Origin: Spiro-02 sp034114085
Lineage (GTDB): Bacteria > Spirochaetota > Spirochaetia > Sphaerochaetales > Sphaerochaetaceae
NCBI GenBank assembly: GCA_034114085.1
Contig: JAXEWB010000002.1
Coordinates: forward strand, 65,482-129,481
Reading direction: 5' to 3'
Length of the DNA: 64,000 nucleotides
Numbering within the stretch: position 1 is the stretch's first letter; each line of letters begins with the position of its first letter. The position numbers and the translations under genes were made by a program. Below the pieces are notes generated by a model. It was not told the origin of the DNA and did no database searches. It saw only the letters and a list, made by a program, of their open reading frames with translations. Positions 33,090-41,801 of this stretch are shown piece by piece.

Positions 33090-33896
33090 TCAGTGTTTTC
33101 TCGCGGCTTCTTCCATTGCCCTCGATTTTTGCGCCGCCGCCGACACCGCTTCCATCACCGTAGCGTCGAATCCTCCCTCGGCCAACGCCTTCATGCCTTG
33201 GATCGTCGTTCCGCCTGCGGAGCAGACCATCGTCGCGAGGTCGATAGCCCCTTTGCCGGTCTCCCGCTGCAATGCGGCGGCGCTGACGCAGGTGTCCCTG
33301 GCGATGGCCAACGCGGTAGGATAGGGGATTCCCTCGTCAACACCGCCCATGGCCAGGGCATGGAAAAACTGGAAGGCATAGGCGATCGCCGAGCCGCTGA
33401 TTCCGATGAACGCCGGGAAATCTTTTTCCGCAAGGGGAAACGCGCTGCCGCAGGAGCGGGCGACCACGAAAGCTTCTTCAACGAACGCCCTGTCCGCGCC
33501 CTGCGCCGGAGCGACTGCGGTGACGGCCTTGCCGACCGTGGCGGCGATATTCGGCATAAAGCGGACGACCTGGTCCGTATCCAGCTCTTTCTGGAGAATC
33601 TCCAACGGTACGCCGGCGGCGATTGATATCCACTGGCGGTTCTTCGAGCCGGCCTTGCGGAATTCTCCATACAGCGTCGGCAACGCCTGCGGCTTGACCG
33701 CGATCAGAAGGATGTCATTGTCCTGTATCAGTTGTTGAAGTCCGGAGGCTACTGACGCCGGAATTGTCTTCGCAAGGCTTTGCGCCTTTTCGCCGTCGCT
33801 GTCGTGGACCATCACCTTCCAATCCGGCAGCTTTGAAAGAGCGGTGGCAATCGCTCCCCCCATGTTGCCGCATCCGATGAATCCGATTCTTGTCAT
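33090..33896 (-). CDS. proC: Pyrroline-5-carboxylate reductase
   Basis: 268 aa from the ATG at 33896, 7 nt after GGAGG; an ATG two codons earlier sits too close to it. The Rossmann motif GFIGCGNMGGAI is at the N-terminus. The C-terminal dimer domain has the signature run from VSAAALQRETGKGAIDLATM to AGGTTIQGMKALAEGGFDA. It catalyses the last step of proline synthesis. It is not linked to proAB, which lies about 6 kb away on the other strand. Confidence 0.96.
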   Translation of the reverse strand: MTRIGFIGCGNMGGAIATALSKLPDWKVMVHDSDGEKAQSLAKTIPASVASGLQQLIQDNDILLIAVKPQALPTLYGEFRKAGSKNRQWISIAAGVPLEILQKELDTDQVVRFMPNIAATVGKAVTAVAPAQGADRAFVEEAFVVARSCGSAFPLAEKDFPAFIGISGSAIAYAFQFFHALAMGGVDEGIPYPTALAIARDTCVSAAALQRETGKGAIDLATMVCSAGGTTIQGMKALAEGGFDATVMEAVSAAAQKSRAMEEAARKH

Positions 33897-33994
33897 ATTC
33901 ATGCCTCCGTTACGAAAATCTTACATGAATTATATAGCGAAGCCCTGTTTAAGGCTATGTCCAGAAGCTTTTTTTGTCGTCCCACCCAATATTT

Positions 33995-34489
33995 CTAGCC
34001 GTTTTGGGGTGATGAAAGCATCCCGGTTTCCCTCAGCCCTGGAAAATTCTGTTGGCGCATGTACTCGTAAGTGGCGATTGCAACGCTGTTGGAGAGGTTC
34101 AGCGAACGGGCTTCGGCACGCATCGGGATCCGGAGCGTTCGCTCTTCATGCGCCAGCAGAAAGGCTTCGTCAATTCCCGTGGACTCACGTCCGAATACTA
34201 GCCAGACGTCTTGTGGGTAGATGACTTCATGATAGGAGTGGCGGGCTTTCTTTGTAAAGAAGTAAAGGTTTTCGTCGCCATGCCGTTCCATGAACACAGC
34301 CACGGACTCATGTTCGATAACCTTGACGAGCGGCCAGTAGTCAAGCCCCGCTCGCTTGAGGTGTTTTTCATCGAGGCTGTACCCCAGTGGATGCACGAGG
34401 TGCAGCTCCGCTCCGACCGCGGCGCATGTCCGTGCGATATTGCCGGTGTTTTGGGGGATTTCCGGTTCAAAAAGTACAATGTGCAACAT
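33995..34489 (-). CDS. trmL: tRNA (cytidine(34)-2'-O)-methyltransferase, SPOUT class
   Basis: 164 aa, starting MLHIVLFEPEIPQNTGNIAR, the hallmark of TrmL/YibK. Other landmarks are LHLVHPLGYSLDEKHLKRAG, VFGRESTGI (knot, SAM loop) near residue 100 and SLNLSNSVAIATYEY near 130. It methylates the ribose at the wobble position of tRNA-Leu isoacceptors in the model organism. Length matches the minimal family type. Confidence 0.94.
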   Translation of the reverse strand: MLHIVLFEPEIPQNTGNIARTCAAVGAELHLVHPLGYSLDEKHLKRAGLDYWPLVKVIEHESVAVFMERHGDENLYFFTKKARHSYHEVIYPQDVWLVFGRESTGIDEAFLLAHEERTLRIPMRAEARSLNLSNSVAIATYEYMRQQNFPGLRETGMLSSPQNG

Positions 34490-34674
34490 GATGGTAATCT
34501 ATCATCAACCGTCGCATTTGGTAAATGCCGCCGTATCCCTCCTGTCCTGCCAGTGGCACAACGACACGTTGTCAATAATGCTGCGGGGACTACAAATCGC
34601 GATGACGAAGGTCTGAACGATAATCGCCTTTGCCCTTTTTGTGGGGGCGGAACCAATCAATGGCCAACCACTCG

Positions 34675-34762
34675 GCGACTGGCGGCCGACTGGCGACCGA
34701 CTGCTGACCGACTGCTGACCGACTGCTGAACAACTGCTGAACAACTGCTGAACAACCCGAAC
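34675..34762. repeat. 11-bp tandem repeat (minisatellite)
   Basis: About eight consecutive 11-bp units. They begin with GCGACTGGCGG and CCGACTGGCGA, then CCGACTGCTGA three times (34697-34729), ACAACTGCTGA twice (34730-34751) and a decayed last unit. The unit length is not a multiple of three, so it is not a coding repeat, and it is close to one DNA helical turn. Confidence 0.85.
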
Positions 34763-34809
34763 CCACCGGGGCTGGCAGGGTGTGGACTCTCGTCATGACC
34801 AGGTTCAGA

Positions 34810-34852
34810 GTGAACACCGGTTGAACACTAATCGAGCCCGGAGCGAACACTG
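34810..34852. repeat. Dispersed repeat, copy 2 (see 15003)
   Basis: GTGAACACCGGTTGA at 34810-34824, then about 9 extra bases, then GAGCCCGGAGCGAACACTG (34834-34852). The copy at 15003-15034 has the same two blocks directly joined. Repeated GAACAC cores suggest an eroding tandem array. Confidence 0.55.
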
Positions 34853-34915
34853 GGTGAACTTCAGGTAACTGTTTACTCACGATAGAACAGGGTGCAGTGG
34901 GTATGGGGCGAAGTT

Positions 34916-35542
34916 CTATCGGATTGGGTGTCGGATAATGGTCTTTTGTTTCGCCGGATCTCCTTTCCGCGGGTCAGAAAGGTAGATTTCGTGGTGGAAC
35001 CGCTGAGGGGTGAAGTCGAGCGCATACCCGTTGTCTATGGCGAAGAAGTCCATCAGGCGGATTGTGGCGGGTTCATCATCATATGGACCAAGATGCAGGC
35101 ATTGGACGCATAAGCCTTCATGGTACGGGAAGTATTCAACTGCGGAAAAGTTCTGTTTCTTTTTGTGCGTTGCCTCAGCGATGGCCCAGTCGAAGTCCTG
35201 TTTTGTCACGAAGTCGGGCAGCCGGATCATGGATATCCAATGAAACGTCTCTTTATGGGAATAATCAACGCCAGCGATGTCCGGCTGCCACCACAAGCCT
35301 TCCAACGGAGGAACTACGTATTCAAAATAACCATTGATCTTGTACGCACCCTTGTAGCTCATCTTGATGGTGAAGGCGATTGCGTAGAGCAGGCCGACCG
35401 AACGTTTGTATGCGCCTTCTTCTTCGTTTGGGTCGCCGGTTCCCTTGACGGCTATATAGGTCATCGGGGGAATCTCGATGATGCCGGGCTTGCTGGGCGG
35501 CTGGTAGTATCCCTTATATTCTTTTTTGTAGTCGAATACCAT
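34916..35542 (-). CDS. GyrI-like small-molecule-binding domain protein
   Basis: A 208-aa protein starting MVFDYKKEYKGYYQPPSKPG. The block IIEIPPMTYIAVKGTGDPNE is typical of the free-standing GyrI-like family (COG4832), as are the WWQPDIAG segment and the C-terminal HHEIYLSDPRK. Such SOUL/GyrI-like folds bind amphipathic small molecules and in some cases hydrolyse cyclopropane-containing toxins or antagonise gyrase inhibitors. The protein has no DNA-binding domain and is a single-gene unit. Its ligand is unknown. Confidence 0.88.
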   Translation of the reverse strand: MVFDYKKEYKGYYQPPSKPGIIEIPPMTYIAVKGTGDPNEEEGAYKRSVGLLYAIAFTIKMSYKGAYKINGYFEYVVPPLEGLWWQPDIAGVDYSHKETFHWISMIRLPDFVTKQDFDWAIAEATHKKKQNFSAVEYFPYHEGLCVQCLHLGPYDDEPATIRLMDFFAIDNGYALDFTPQRFHHEIYLSDPRKGDPAKQKTIIRHPIR

Positions 35543-35857
35543 GTACTTGTTCTCCTTTCCGTCGATATATACCGACTTGCCGACAGTATATCATGTGAAC
35601 TGGACAAGGTATGTCAGGTTTGGGATGACTTTGATACAAATTTTCCGGAACATTAATGTGTCTGGACGTCTTTGGACAAGTTGATGGCCTGGTCGGTGGT
35701 GATCTTCGCCAATAATGGCGTACATCGTGGCGGATTTCACCAACAGGTGGTTTTTGTTGCGGCAAGCGGAGTCTTTCGTCTGTGTGATGATTGTCTCGGG
35801 GCGGTCAACGAGTGGCGGTATGCTGTTGGCATGGAACTATTTTATTATATCTCATTG

Positions 35858-35901
35858 GGGTGATGAACTTACCAGCAATGGGTGATGAACTTACCAGCAA
35901 C
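35858..35901. repeat. 22-bp tandem direct repeat
   Basis: GGGTGATGAACTTACCAGCA occurs twice in tandem (units at 35858-35879 and 35880-35901). It covers the start region of the small ORF at 35863-36036. A related but 33-bp unit precedes the homologous ORF at 50509. Confidence 0.85.
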
Positions 35902-36036
35902 TCAATTGTGAAAAAAGTAGATAACAAATTATTTGATAACGAGATATTTAAGTTTTACAAAATAGAGTTCGTTTTTCTGATGGCGGTACGCATGAACAAG
36001 AAGTATCTGCAATTGGCATGGAAGTTGCTGAAATGA
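35863..36036 (+). pseudogene. Small ORF of a two-copy family, copy A (possible relic)
   Basis: 57 codons from the ATG at 35863. The segment NSIVKKVDNKLFDNEIFKFY matches NSVEKNVNNILLNKEILRFY encoded at 50509, and both continue into a hydrophobic/aromatic stretch and an ARM- or VRM-like motif. Both ORFs are preceded by tandem copies of their own start region. There is no good ribosome-binding site. This may be the 5' relic of a larger gene or of a mobile element. The family was not recognised. Confidence 0.45.
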
Positions 36037-36134
36037 ATGCGAATATTTTTTGAAGGGGCGGGGGTTGTCTCATAGGTGGCTTTCAGATAGGCTAGGAGAA
36101 CCCTATACGCCATTGGTAGTATCAGGAGGAAAAG

Positions 36135-36962
36135 ATGGATTTTTTCGAATTGTTGAAGGCTGTGCTGTTGGGTATCGTACAGGGAATCACCGAATGGTTG
36201 CCCGTCAGTTCTACAGGACATATGATTTTGCTGGATGAATTGTTGCCGTTGCAGGTTTCGCCGGCGTTCAAGGAATTGTTTTTTGTCGTAGTGCAATTGG
36301 GGTCGATTCTGGCTGTGCTGGTGCTGTATTTTCATAAGCTCAACCCTTTTTCTTTGACCAAGACTGGCGGGGAACGAAAGCAAACTTGGCTGCTTTGGGC
36401 GAAAGTGCTGGTCGCCTCGATTCCTGTTGGTGTTGTAGGGATTTTGTTTGACGACTGGATTAGCGAAACCTTTTTCCGTTGGCAGGTGATTGTTGCGGCC
36501 CTTGCGTTGTACGGGGTGTTGTATATTGTGCTGGAAAAGCGACGGGAGGGACGGGTTCCCCGCGTCGCGACGCTAGAGGATTTAAGCTGGAAGGATGCGT
36601 TTGGAATCGGATTGTTCCAGATGCTGGCGGTCGTCCCGGGAACCAGCCGTTCCGGTTCTACGATATTGGGTGGTATTATCCTTGGCGTGGATCGAGCCGT
36701 CGCCGCGGAATTCTCCTTTTTCCTGGCGTTGCCCGCGATGGCCGGAGCGTCGCTGATCAAGATTGTCAAAATCGGCCTTGGTTTCAGCGCACTGGAATGG
36801 ACCGTACTGGCGATTGGTTGTCTGACTGCGTTCATGGTGTCGCTGATCGCGATCAAGTTCCTTGTCGGCTATGTTCGTAGACATGATTTCAGCGTCTTCG
36901 GTTGGTATCGTATCGCCTTGGCTGTCGTCGTGACGGTCTTTTTCCTGGCTACCGGACACTAA
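36135..36962 (+). CDS. uppP: Undecaprenyl-diphosphatase (BacA/UppP)
   Basis: A 275-aa polytopic protein. The ATG is preceded by AGGAGG. The two active-site motifs are intact: GIVQGITEWLPVSSTGHMIL (residues 13-32) and LAVVPGTSRSGSTI near residue 168. It dephosphorylates undecaprenyl diphosphate at the membrane to recycle the lipid carrier for peptidoglycan and other polymers, and overproduction is known to give bacitracin resistance. Length is standard. Confidence 0.96.
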   Translation: MDFFELLKAVLLGIVQGITEWLPVSSTGHMILLDELLPLQVSPAFKELFFVVVQLGSILAVLVLYFHKLNPFSLTKTGGERKQTWLLWAKVLVASIPVGVVGILFDDWISETFFRWQVIVAALALYGVLYIVLEKRREGRVPRVATLEDLSWKDAFGIGLFQMLAVVPGTSRSGSTILGGIILGVDRAVAAEFSFFLALPAMAGASLIKIVKIGLGFSALEWTVLAIGCLTAFMVSLIAIKFLVGYVRRHDFSVFGWYRIALAVVVTVFFLATGH

Positions 36963-37187
36963 GGTTTAAATTTTTGGTGTAGGACTCAGATTTGAGATGT
37001 GCGTGTGGAGTAATGTCGGTGCGGTATCGTTGACAGGGGATTTTCCCCAGCGTCCAGCCATCATCTCATAAAATGGGCGGCGTCAGAAGTGAGCTTTGCT
37101 GTTTTTGAGCAACGCCCCTTCCCATATGGATAGGGGCGTCTGGTTCACTGATGATAATGGGCTGGCTGTAATCGTTGAAAGACTTTC

Positions 37188-37679
37188 TTATTCCCCAAGA
37201 TATGCCTTGCGGAATATTTCTTCGCCAATTCCTCTAATGGCGACGGCATAGTTTCCGTATCGGTTCTTTTCCTGTTCCGCTTGCAGCAACGCCACTGCGT
37301 TTTCCGCTGTTTCCGACGCATAATTGCAGAAAACGCCGAACATCTCCATCATGTCCTCACCCTGTATGTATTGCTTGATTCTGCTAAGCAGCTTGTCTCT
37401 GTCCTGACCTTCCTCCGTGACATCTTCTGCGAGACGGGCGATGAGATGTTCGACTTGGGCGGGTGTCGGACCGTCATCATCGTACTTCCGAATTTTCAGA
37501 CAATATGACAGGAAGGCTACGCATTCCCACAGTAGCGGCGTAAATACCACGTATTGTTTCGTGGGGTCGCCCTGTCCAAGTTGGATCCTTTTGAATGTGT
37601 CCCGTTCGATGTATGCGCGGGCAAGCGTCGTCGCGCAGGCGGCAAGGAATGCTGAGAGTTCTGGGTATGACATTTTCAT
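37188..37679 (-). CDS. Conserved-looking protein of unknown function
   Basis: 163 aa from the ATG at 37679, 7 nt after GGAGG; an upstream ATG at 37850 would add a basic, Arg-rich stretch unlike a protein N-terminus. The protein looks all-helical and soluble, with several Trp, Cys and Phe residues in the middle (LLWECVAFLSYCLKIRKYDD) and an acidic linker. No catalytic motif or signal sequence is visible. It stands alone between uppP and the sugar ABC operon. Confidence 0.7.
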   Translation of the reverse strand: MKMSYPELSAFLAACATTLARAYIERDTFKRIQLGQGDPTKQYVVFTPLLWECVAFLSYCLKIRKYDDDGPTPAQVEHLIARLAEDVTEEGQDRDKLLSRIKQYIQGEDMMEMFGVFCNYASETAENAVALLQAEQEKNRYGNYAVAIRGIGEEIFRKAYLGE

Positions 37680-37831
37680 GACACTACCTCCGATCGGAGT
37701 CCGATGGCCTGTCTTTCTGGAGACGGCCTGCCAGAACCGGCAGCGGCAAGGCCGTTTTCCTCTGTTGCGTTTTGGCCGGACTCTCTTTTGATTGTCCACC
37801 AGATTCTTGCCGAATGCAACCGGACTTTCAA

Positions 37832-37843
37832 TGTTTCGAAACA
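37832..37843. promoter_or_regulatory. TGTTTCGAAACA palindrome
   Basis: A perfect 12-bp palindrome with the central CG typical of LacI-family operators. A second TTTCGAAA site is 318 bp downstream. No LacI-type gene is in the window. Confidence 0.4.
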
Positions 37844-38150
37844 GTATCAAGAAATTTGCGTGGGATATGCAGGGAAGGGACGTGCTGAATGGTGAAAAAT
37901 CAGTTTGGTGGAAAACAATAGCCTGATGTTTTTGCCGCAGGATGCAAGGCTGTTGGCATTCATGATATATGGGGAGGTATGGTTCATATTTGAATTATAT
38001 GGATGCCGGATCGAACCGTGAATGTGTGCGCTTATCGAAAAGATGGCGGTCTAAAAGTATGATGCAAAAAAGCTATGTCTTTGTTTTGTCCGTTTTTATT
38101 TGAAAACAGTAATATGCGAAAGTGAAATTCCTTGCAATTCGTTTGCTTGT

Positions 38151-38213
38151 ATTTCGAAATGGTTTCGATATGCCATGAAAAATAAATTGTTGCTTTACCA
38201 TAATTTAATGGTA
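38151..38213. promoter_or_regulatory. Probable operators of the sugar ABC operon
   Basis: ATTTCGAAAT (38151-38160) is a perfect palindrome followed by a half-site GGTTTCGATA. A TACCAT-AATTTA-ATGGTA inverted repeat lies at 38196-38213. Both are about 200-270 bases upstream of the binding-protein ATG at 38419, where a promoter could lie. The first resembles LacI-family sites; the second is of unknown type. Confidence 0.5.
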
Positions 38214-38418
38214 CAATGCAAATATCAGATGTGTCTGCAAGCGCCAATCGCGTTTGGGGGAGAGAATTTGACGTAGTTGCGGCATCACAAGATATGTACA
38301 TGGGCTGTCATGTCTGTCATCCGGTTGCTTCTTCAATGGCTTTTTCGTACAAGCGGTCTTGGTGTTGTGTAGACCATCAGGATGTAGAGTGGGAAATTCC
38401 ACAAAAGGAGAGAAGAAG

Positions 38419-39654
38419 ATGAAAAAGTACCTGACATGCCTTATCGTTCTTATCTTGTTGTGCGGACTGTTGCCAGTATTCGCGCAAGGTTCCAAAGATG
38501 CCGGGACCGACAAGGTAGTATTGACCATGGGGTCTTGGCGTACAGATGACGTCGAGCAGATGAACAACCTGTTGGCACAGTACAAGAAGGTCGCGCCGAA
38601 CGTAGAGATTCAGTTCAAGCCGACGAACCCGCCTGACTACAATGCCACGTTGCGGTTGCAGTTGGACAGCAAGACCGGTCCTGATTTGATGTACGCCCGT
38701 TCCTATACCGCCGGTCAGGAATTGTTCAACGCCGGTTATTTCTATGATTGCAGTGCGATCCCCGGGCTGATGCAGAATTTCACTTCCGCCAACCTAGCCC
38801 CCTGGCAGATGCCGGACGGAAAGATGTTCGCAGTTCCGTTCGCCGCGGTGTCCCATGCGGTATATTATAATAAGGATGTATTCAAGAAGGAAGGTCTGTC
38901 GGTTCCCCAGACTTGGGAAGAGTTCCTACAGGTATGCTCTACCTTGAAGAAAAAGGGGTATACGCCGCTGGCCAATGGTGTGGCCGACGAGTGGGATATC
39001 CTGGAATGCTTCTTCTTCGGGCTACTGCCCAACTATATCGGCGGTTCTGACGCCCGCGTGCAGTATGAAAACGGGTCGAAGAAGCTGAACGACGTTCAGT
39101 TCATAGCCGCCTATCAGGCCATGGCTGATGTCGCCCCGTATTGCCCGAACGGTTTTGGTTCCGTGACCTACAACGACAGCCAAGTGTTGTTCAATACCCA
39201 GAAGGCCGTCATGTTCGTCGATGGTTCATGGACTGCCGGCGTATATGCCGACGCTTCGTTCGACTGGGGGCTTTTTGCGATTCCCGCACCAGCGGGACGC
39301 GCCACGTTGATCTGTTTCCATCCCGACATGGCGATTACGATGAACACCGCTACCGCACATCAGGAAGAGGCCAAGGCGTTCCTCGCCTGGCTCTGCACGA
39401 AGGAAGGTGCCACGACCGCTTCGCAGAACCTTCCCGTAGGGTATTTCCCCATGATCAATTTCGAGATCACCCTTGAGGATGCCCATGCAAATGAATTCCT
39501 GGCCCTGAACGCCGGTAAGGATACCGACGCCCGCTTCGTATGGCCGGCCCTGATGGAGCTGTATGCTCCGATGAATCAGGCCGTGATCAAGGTGATGAAG
39601 GGCGAGATGTCTGCGAAACAGGCCGCCGATTCTGTCGCCGCGTTGATGAAATAG
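38419..39654 (+). CDS. ABC transporter sugar-binding protein (extracellular family 1)
   Basis: 411 aa from the ATG at 38419, preceded by AAAGGAGAG. A signal peptide of about 23 residues ends LLPVFAQG. The mature protein starts VVLTMGSWRTDDVEQMNNLL and has the family's NPPDYNATLRLQLDSKTGPD, the FAVPFAAVSHAVYYNKDVFK hinge segment and GLSVPQTWEEFLQVCSTLKK. Such proteins bind oligo- or monosaccharides for MalFG-type permeases, which follow. No glycosidase is nearby, so the sugar is unknown. A hairpin at 39676-39702 probably keeps its message more abundant than the permease genes. Confidence 0.93.
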   Translation: MKKYLTCLIVLILLCGLLPVFAQGSKDAGTDKVVLTMGSWRTDDVEQMNNLLAQYKKVAPNVEIQFKPTNPPDYNATLRLQLDSKTGPDLMYARSYTAGQELFNAGYFYDCSAIPGLMQNFTSANLAPWQMPDGKMFAVPFAAVSHAVYYNKDVFKKEGLSVPQTWEEFLQVCSTLKKKGYTPLANGVADEWDILECFFFGLLPNYIGGSDARVQYENGSKKLNDVQFIAAYQAMADVAPYCPNGFGSVTYNDSQVLFNTQKAVMFVDGSWTAGVYADASFDWGLFAIPAPAGRATLICFHPDMAITMNTATAHQEEAKAFLAWLCTKEGATTASQNLPVGYFPMINFEITLEDAHANEFLALNAGKDTDARFVWPALMELYAPMNQAVIKVMKGEMSAKQAADSVAALMK

Positions 39655-39675
39655 TGTAGTCCCTGCAATACGTTG

Positions 39676-39702
39676 GGTTGCCGGAGACTGCCTCCGGCAA
39701 CC
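39676..39702 (+). terminator. Intra-operon stem-loop between binding-protein and permease genes
   Basis: A perfect 11-bp stem GGTTGCCGGAG (39676-39686) with its complement at 39692-39702 and a 5-nt loop, with weak U content after it. This location is typical for partial terminators or 3' end protectors in sugar-ABC operons. Confidence 0.7.
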
Positions 39703-39753
39703 GTTCTATACCTTTTCACGGCTTTCTAAATACCGTATCGTAAGGAGTCCTGC

Positions 39754-40692
39754 ATGATTGACAAAAGGCTTCTGCGTAGCAACAGACGCCAGGGCGCGGA
39801 ACCATCGGCCCGGTATTGGTTGCTGTACCTCGTTCCCGGTATTGTCTTTTATGTTCTGTTCATGGCGTATCCTCTGGTGGATTCGCTGCGGCTCAGTTTC
39901 TTTACCGGGAACACCGCCACGACCCGGACGTTCATCGGGTTCGGCAATTTCGTCAGGCTGTTCACAGATCCTGAGCTTTCCGCCCGGTACCGGGGTGCGT
40001 TCGGGCATACCTGCTATTTTTTTGTGGTTCACATGTTGGTTCAGAACTGCCTGGGCATCCTGTTTGCCGTGATACTGACCAACGCCAACATGAAGGGGCG
40101 TTCGTTCTACCAGACGATCATATTCATTCCTACGACCTTCGCGGTATTAGTGACTGGCTATCTCTGGAAGCTGATGCTCAATCCTGTATGGTGCGGGGAT
40201 ATCCTGGCGAAGGTCGGTTTGGGCGTCCTTGTCCGTCCTTGGCTGGGTGATTCCAGTACCGCCCTGACCTGCGTCGCGCTTGTATCCTGCTGGCAGTGGA
40301 TGGGTATTCCGACGATGATGTTCGTAGCCGCGCTTCGGAATGTCCCTGAGGATTGCTTGGAGGTCGCGTCGATAGAGGGGGCGAACGCCTGGCAGACATT
40401 CTGGAAGATCAAGCTTCCTTTGATCAAGCCGGTGGTGGGCATGATCGCCATTTTGACGTTCGTCAACAACTTCAACGCCTTTGATATCGTGTTCGCCATG
40501 GAGAACGTCAATGGTGCGCCGGGATATTCGACCGACTTGATTGGTACGTTGTTCTATCGTACCGGCATCGCAGGTCAGCATCCGATTGGTATTCCTGATA
40601 CGGGGATGGGCGCGACGATAGCCACCATCACCTTCATTGTGCTTGCAATCGGGGTCATTCCGACGTTGCGCACGACGCAGGGGAGGGAGTAA
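39754..40692 (+). CDS. Sugar ABC transporter permease (MalF-type)
   Basis: 312 aa, ATG preceded by AAGGAGTCC. Six membrane segments, starting with WLLYLVPGIVFYVLFMAYPL. The conserved cytoplasmic EAA loop that docks the ATPase reads EVASIEGANAWQTFWKIKLP near residue 208. It pairs with the MalG-type permease encoded 3 bp downstream. No ATPase gene is in the operon; a shared MsmK/MalK-like ATPase elsewhere in the genome probably serves it. Confidence 0.93.
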   Translation: MIDKRLLRSNRRQGAEPSARYWLLYLVPGIVFYVLFMAYPLVDSLRLSFFTGNTATTRTFIGFGNFVRLFTDPELSARYRGAFGHTCYFFVVHMLVQNCLGILFAVILTNANMKGRSFYQTIIFIPTTFAVLVTGYLWKLMLNPVWCGDILAKVGLGVLVRPWLGDSSTALTCVALVSCWQWMGIPTMMFVAALRNVPEDCLEVASIEGANAWQTFWKIKLPLIKPVVGMIAILTFVNNFNAFDIVFAMENVNGAPGYSTDLIGTLFYRTGIAGQHPIGIPDTGMGATIATITFIVLAIGVIPTLRTTQGRE

Positions 40693-40695
40693 GCC

Positions 40696-41532
40696 ATGGC
40701 CAGTTCATTGAAACGGAAGAACCGCCATGTCGGTTCACATGTCGTGATGTGCGTCTGGTGCCTGATCGTCCTGTTCCCCCTGTGGGTGCTGGTCATCAAT
40801 TCGTTCAAGACTAGGTTGACCATCTATACCAACCCATTCTGGATTCCTGAGAAATGGAATTTCGCCAACTATGTCACCGTCTTGCGCGACGGGGACTTCC
40901 TGCTCTATTTCAAGAACAGCCTCGTTGTGGTCGTCCTGTCGCTTCTGCTGGTGCTGGTCGTTTCCGCCTTGGGAAGTTATGCCTTGGCAAACTGGAAGGG
41001 CAGGTGGTCGCATGCGGTGTTCCTGTTCATGATCGCCGGTATGATGCTTCCGATCAAGATAGCGTCCATCAAGCTGCTGGAGCTGATGCGGGGGCTGGGG
41101 TTGCTGAACACGATCTGGTCGTTGATCCCCATCTATGTGGCGATGGGGATTCCTATTGGCGTCTTTATCCTGACCGAGTTTATTAGGGAAGTTCCCCGCG
41201 AGCTTACCGAGGCGGGGATTATCGACGGGGCGGGACGGCTTAGGGTGTTCGTCATGATTATCGTGCCGTTGCTCCGGCCTGCGTTGGCGACTGTGGCGAT
41301 CTACAATCTGGTGCCTTTCTGGAACGACTTGTGGTTTCCGTTGATTTTCATCAATGAGGAGCGTTCCAAGACCTTGTTGCTTGGCGTAACCCGTCTGTTC
41401 GGTCAGTATCAGACTGACTGGTCGAAGGTTCTCGCGGTACTGACGCTGTCGGCTGTGCCGGTGCTGGTCCTGTACCTTGCCATGTCCAAACAGTTCATCA
41501 AGGGTGTGACCGCCGGAGCGGTGAAGGGGTGA
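40696..41532 (+). CDS. Sugar ABC transporter permease (MalG-type)
   Basis: 278 aa, ATG preceded by GGGAGGGAG at the end of the previous gene. Six membrane segments. The N-terminal LFPLWVLVINSFKTR and the EAA loop ELTEAGIIDGAGRLRVFVMI near residue 175 are typical of MalG. It forms the channel with the MalF-type partner. It is the last gene of the operon. Confidence 0.93.
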   Translation: MASSLKRKNRHVGSHVVMCVWCLIVLFPLWVLVINSFKTRLTIYTNPFWIPEKWNFANYVTVLRDGDFLLYFKNSLVVVVLSLLLVLVVSALGSYALANWKGRWSHAVFLFMIAGMMLPIKIASIKLLELMRGLGLLNTIWSLIPIYVAMGIPIGVFILTEFIREVPRELTEAGIIDGAGRLRVFVMIIVPLLRPALATVAIYNLVPFWNDLWFPLIFINEERSKTLLLGVTRLFGQYQTDWSKVLAVLTLSAVPVLVLYLAMSKQFIKGVTAGAVKG

Positions 41533-41801
41533 GTTTTTCGTATGGTAGGTACGGTGTCGTATCCAATGTTCAGAAAATGAGGGCGGTCAGGATGGGCCGC
41601 CTTCGTTGTATGCTGGGTTTGTGTATTGCCTCTTTTTCCGGCGAATTGCAACGGTTGGACGGACGCTATTATATTCGCGGATTTATTTTCCACGCCTCCT
41701 ACACCCCAGGTCTAGAACTTTGTTGACACCCCGTTTCTATCTATTTCTTGACATTACGCCATCCTTGCCGCAATGGGAAGGGTGGCTGTCGCTATGGTAG
41801 A
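41533..41801. other. Intergenic region after the sugar ABC operon
   Basis: 269 bases in which no gene, terminator or repeat was recognised; it leads into the Fic remnant. Confidence 0.4.

Larger units (their letters stand above)
34490..34915. other. Repeat-bearing intergenic region
   Basis: 426 bases without a supported gene. It contains an 11-bp minisatellite (34675-34762) and the second copy of a dispersed repeat (34810-34852). Confidence 0.6.
35543..36134. other. Intergenic region with a repeat-associated small ORF
   Basis: 592 bases between the divergent GyrI-like gene and uppP. The left half shows nothing recognisable. The right half contains a 22-bp direct repeat and a short ORF homologous to one at 50509. 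The uppP ribosome-binding site AGGAGG lies at the end. Confidence 0.5.
37680..38418. other. Long regulatory region upstream of the sugar ABC operon
   Basis: 739 bases without a supported gene, A/T-rich after 38040. It holds two TTTCGAAA palindromes, a TACCAT-N6-ATGGTA dyad and, at its end, the AAAGGAGAG ribosome-binding site of the binding-protein gene. Confidence 0.55.

Noticed and set aside
34675..34762. CRISPR array
   Set aside because: Units are 11 bp in direct tandem without spacers, so this is a minisatellite.
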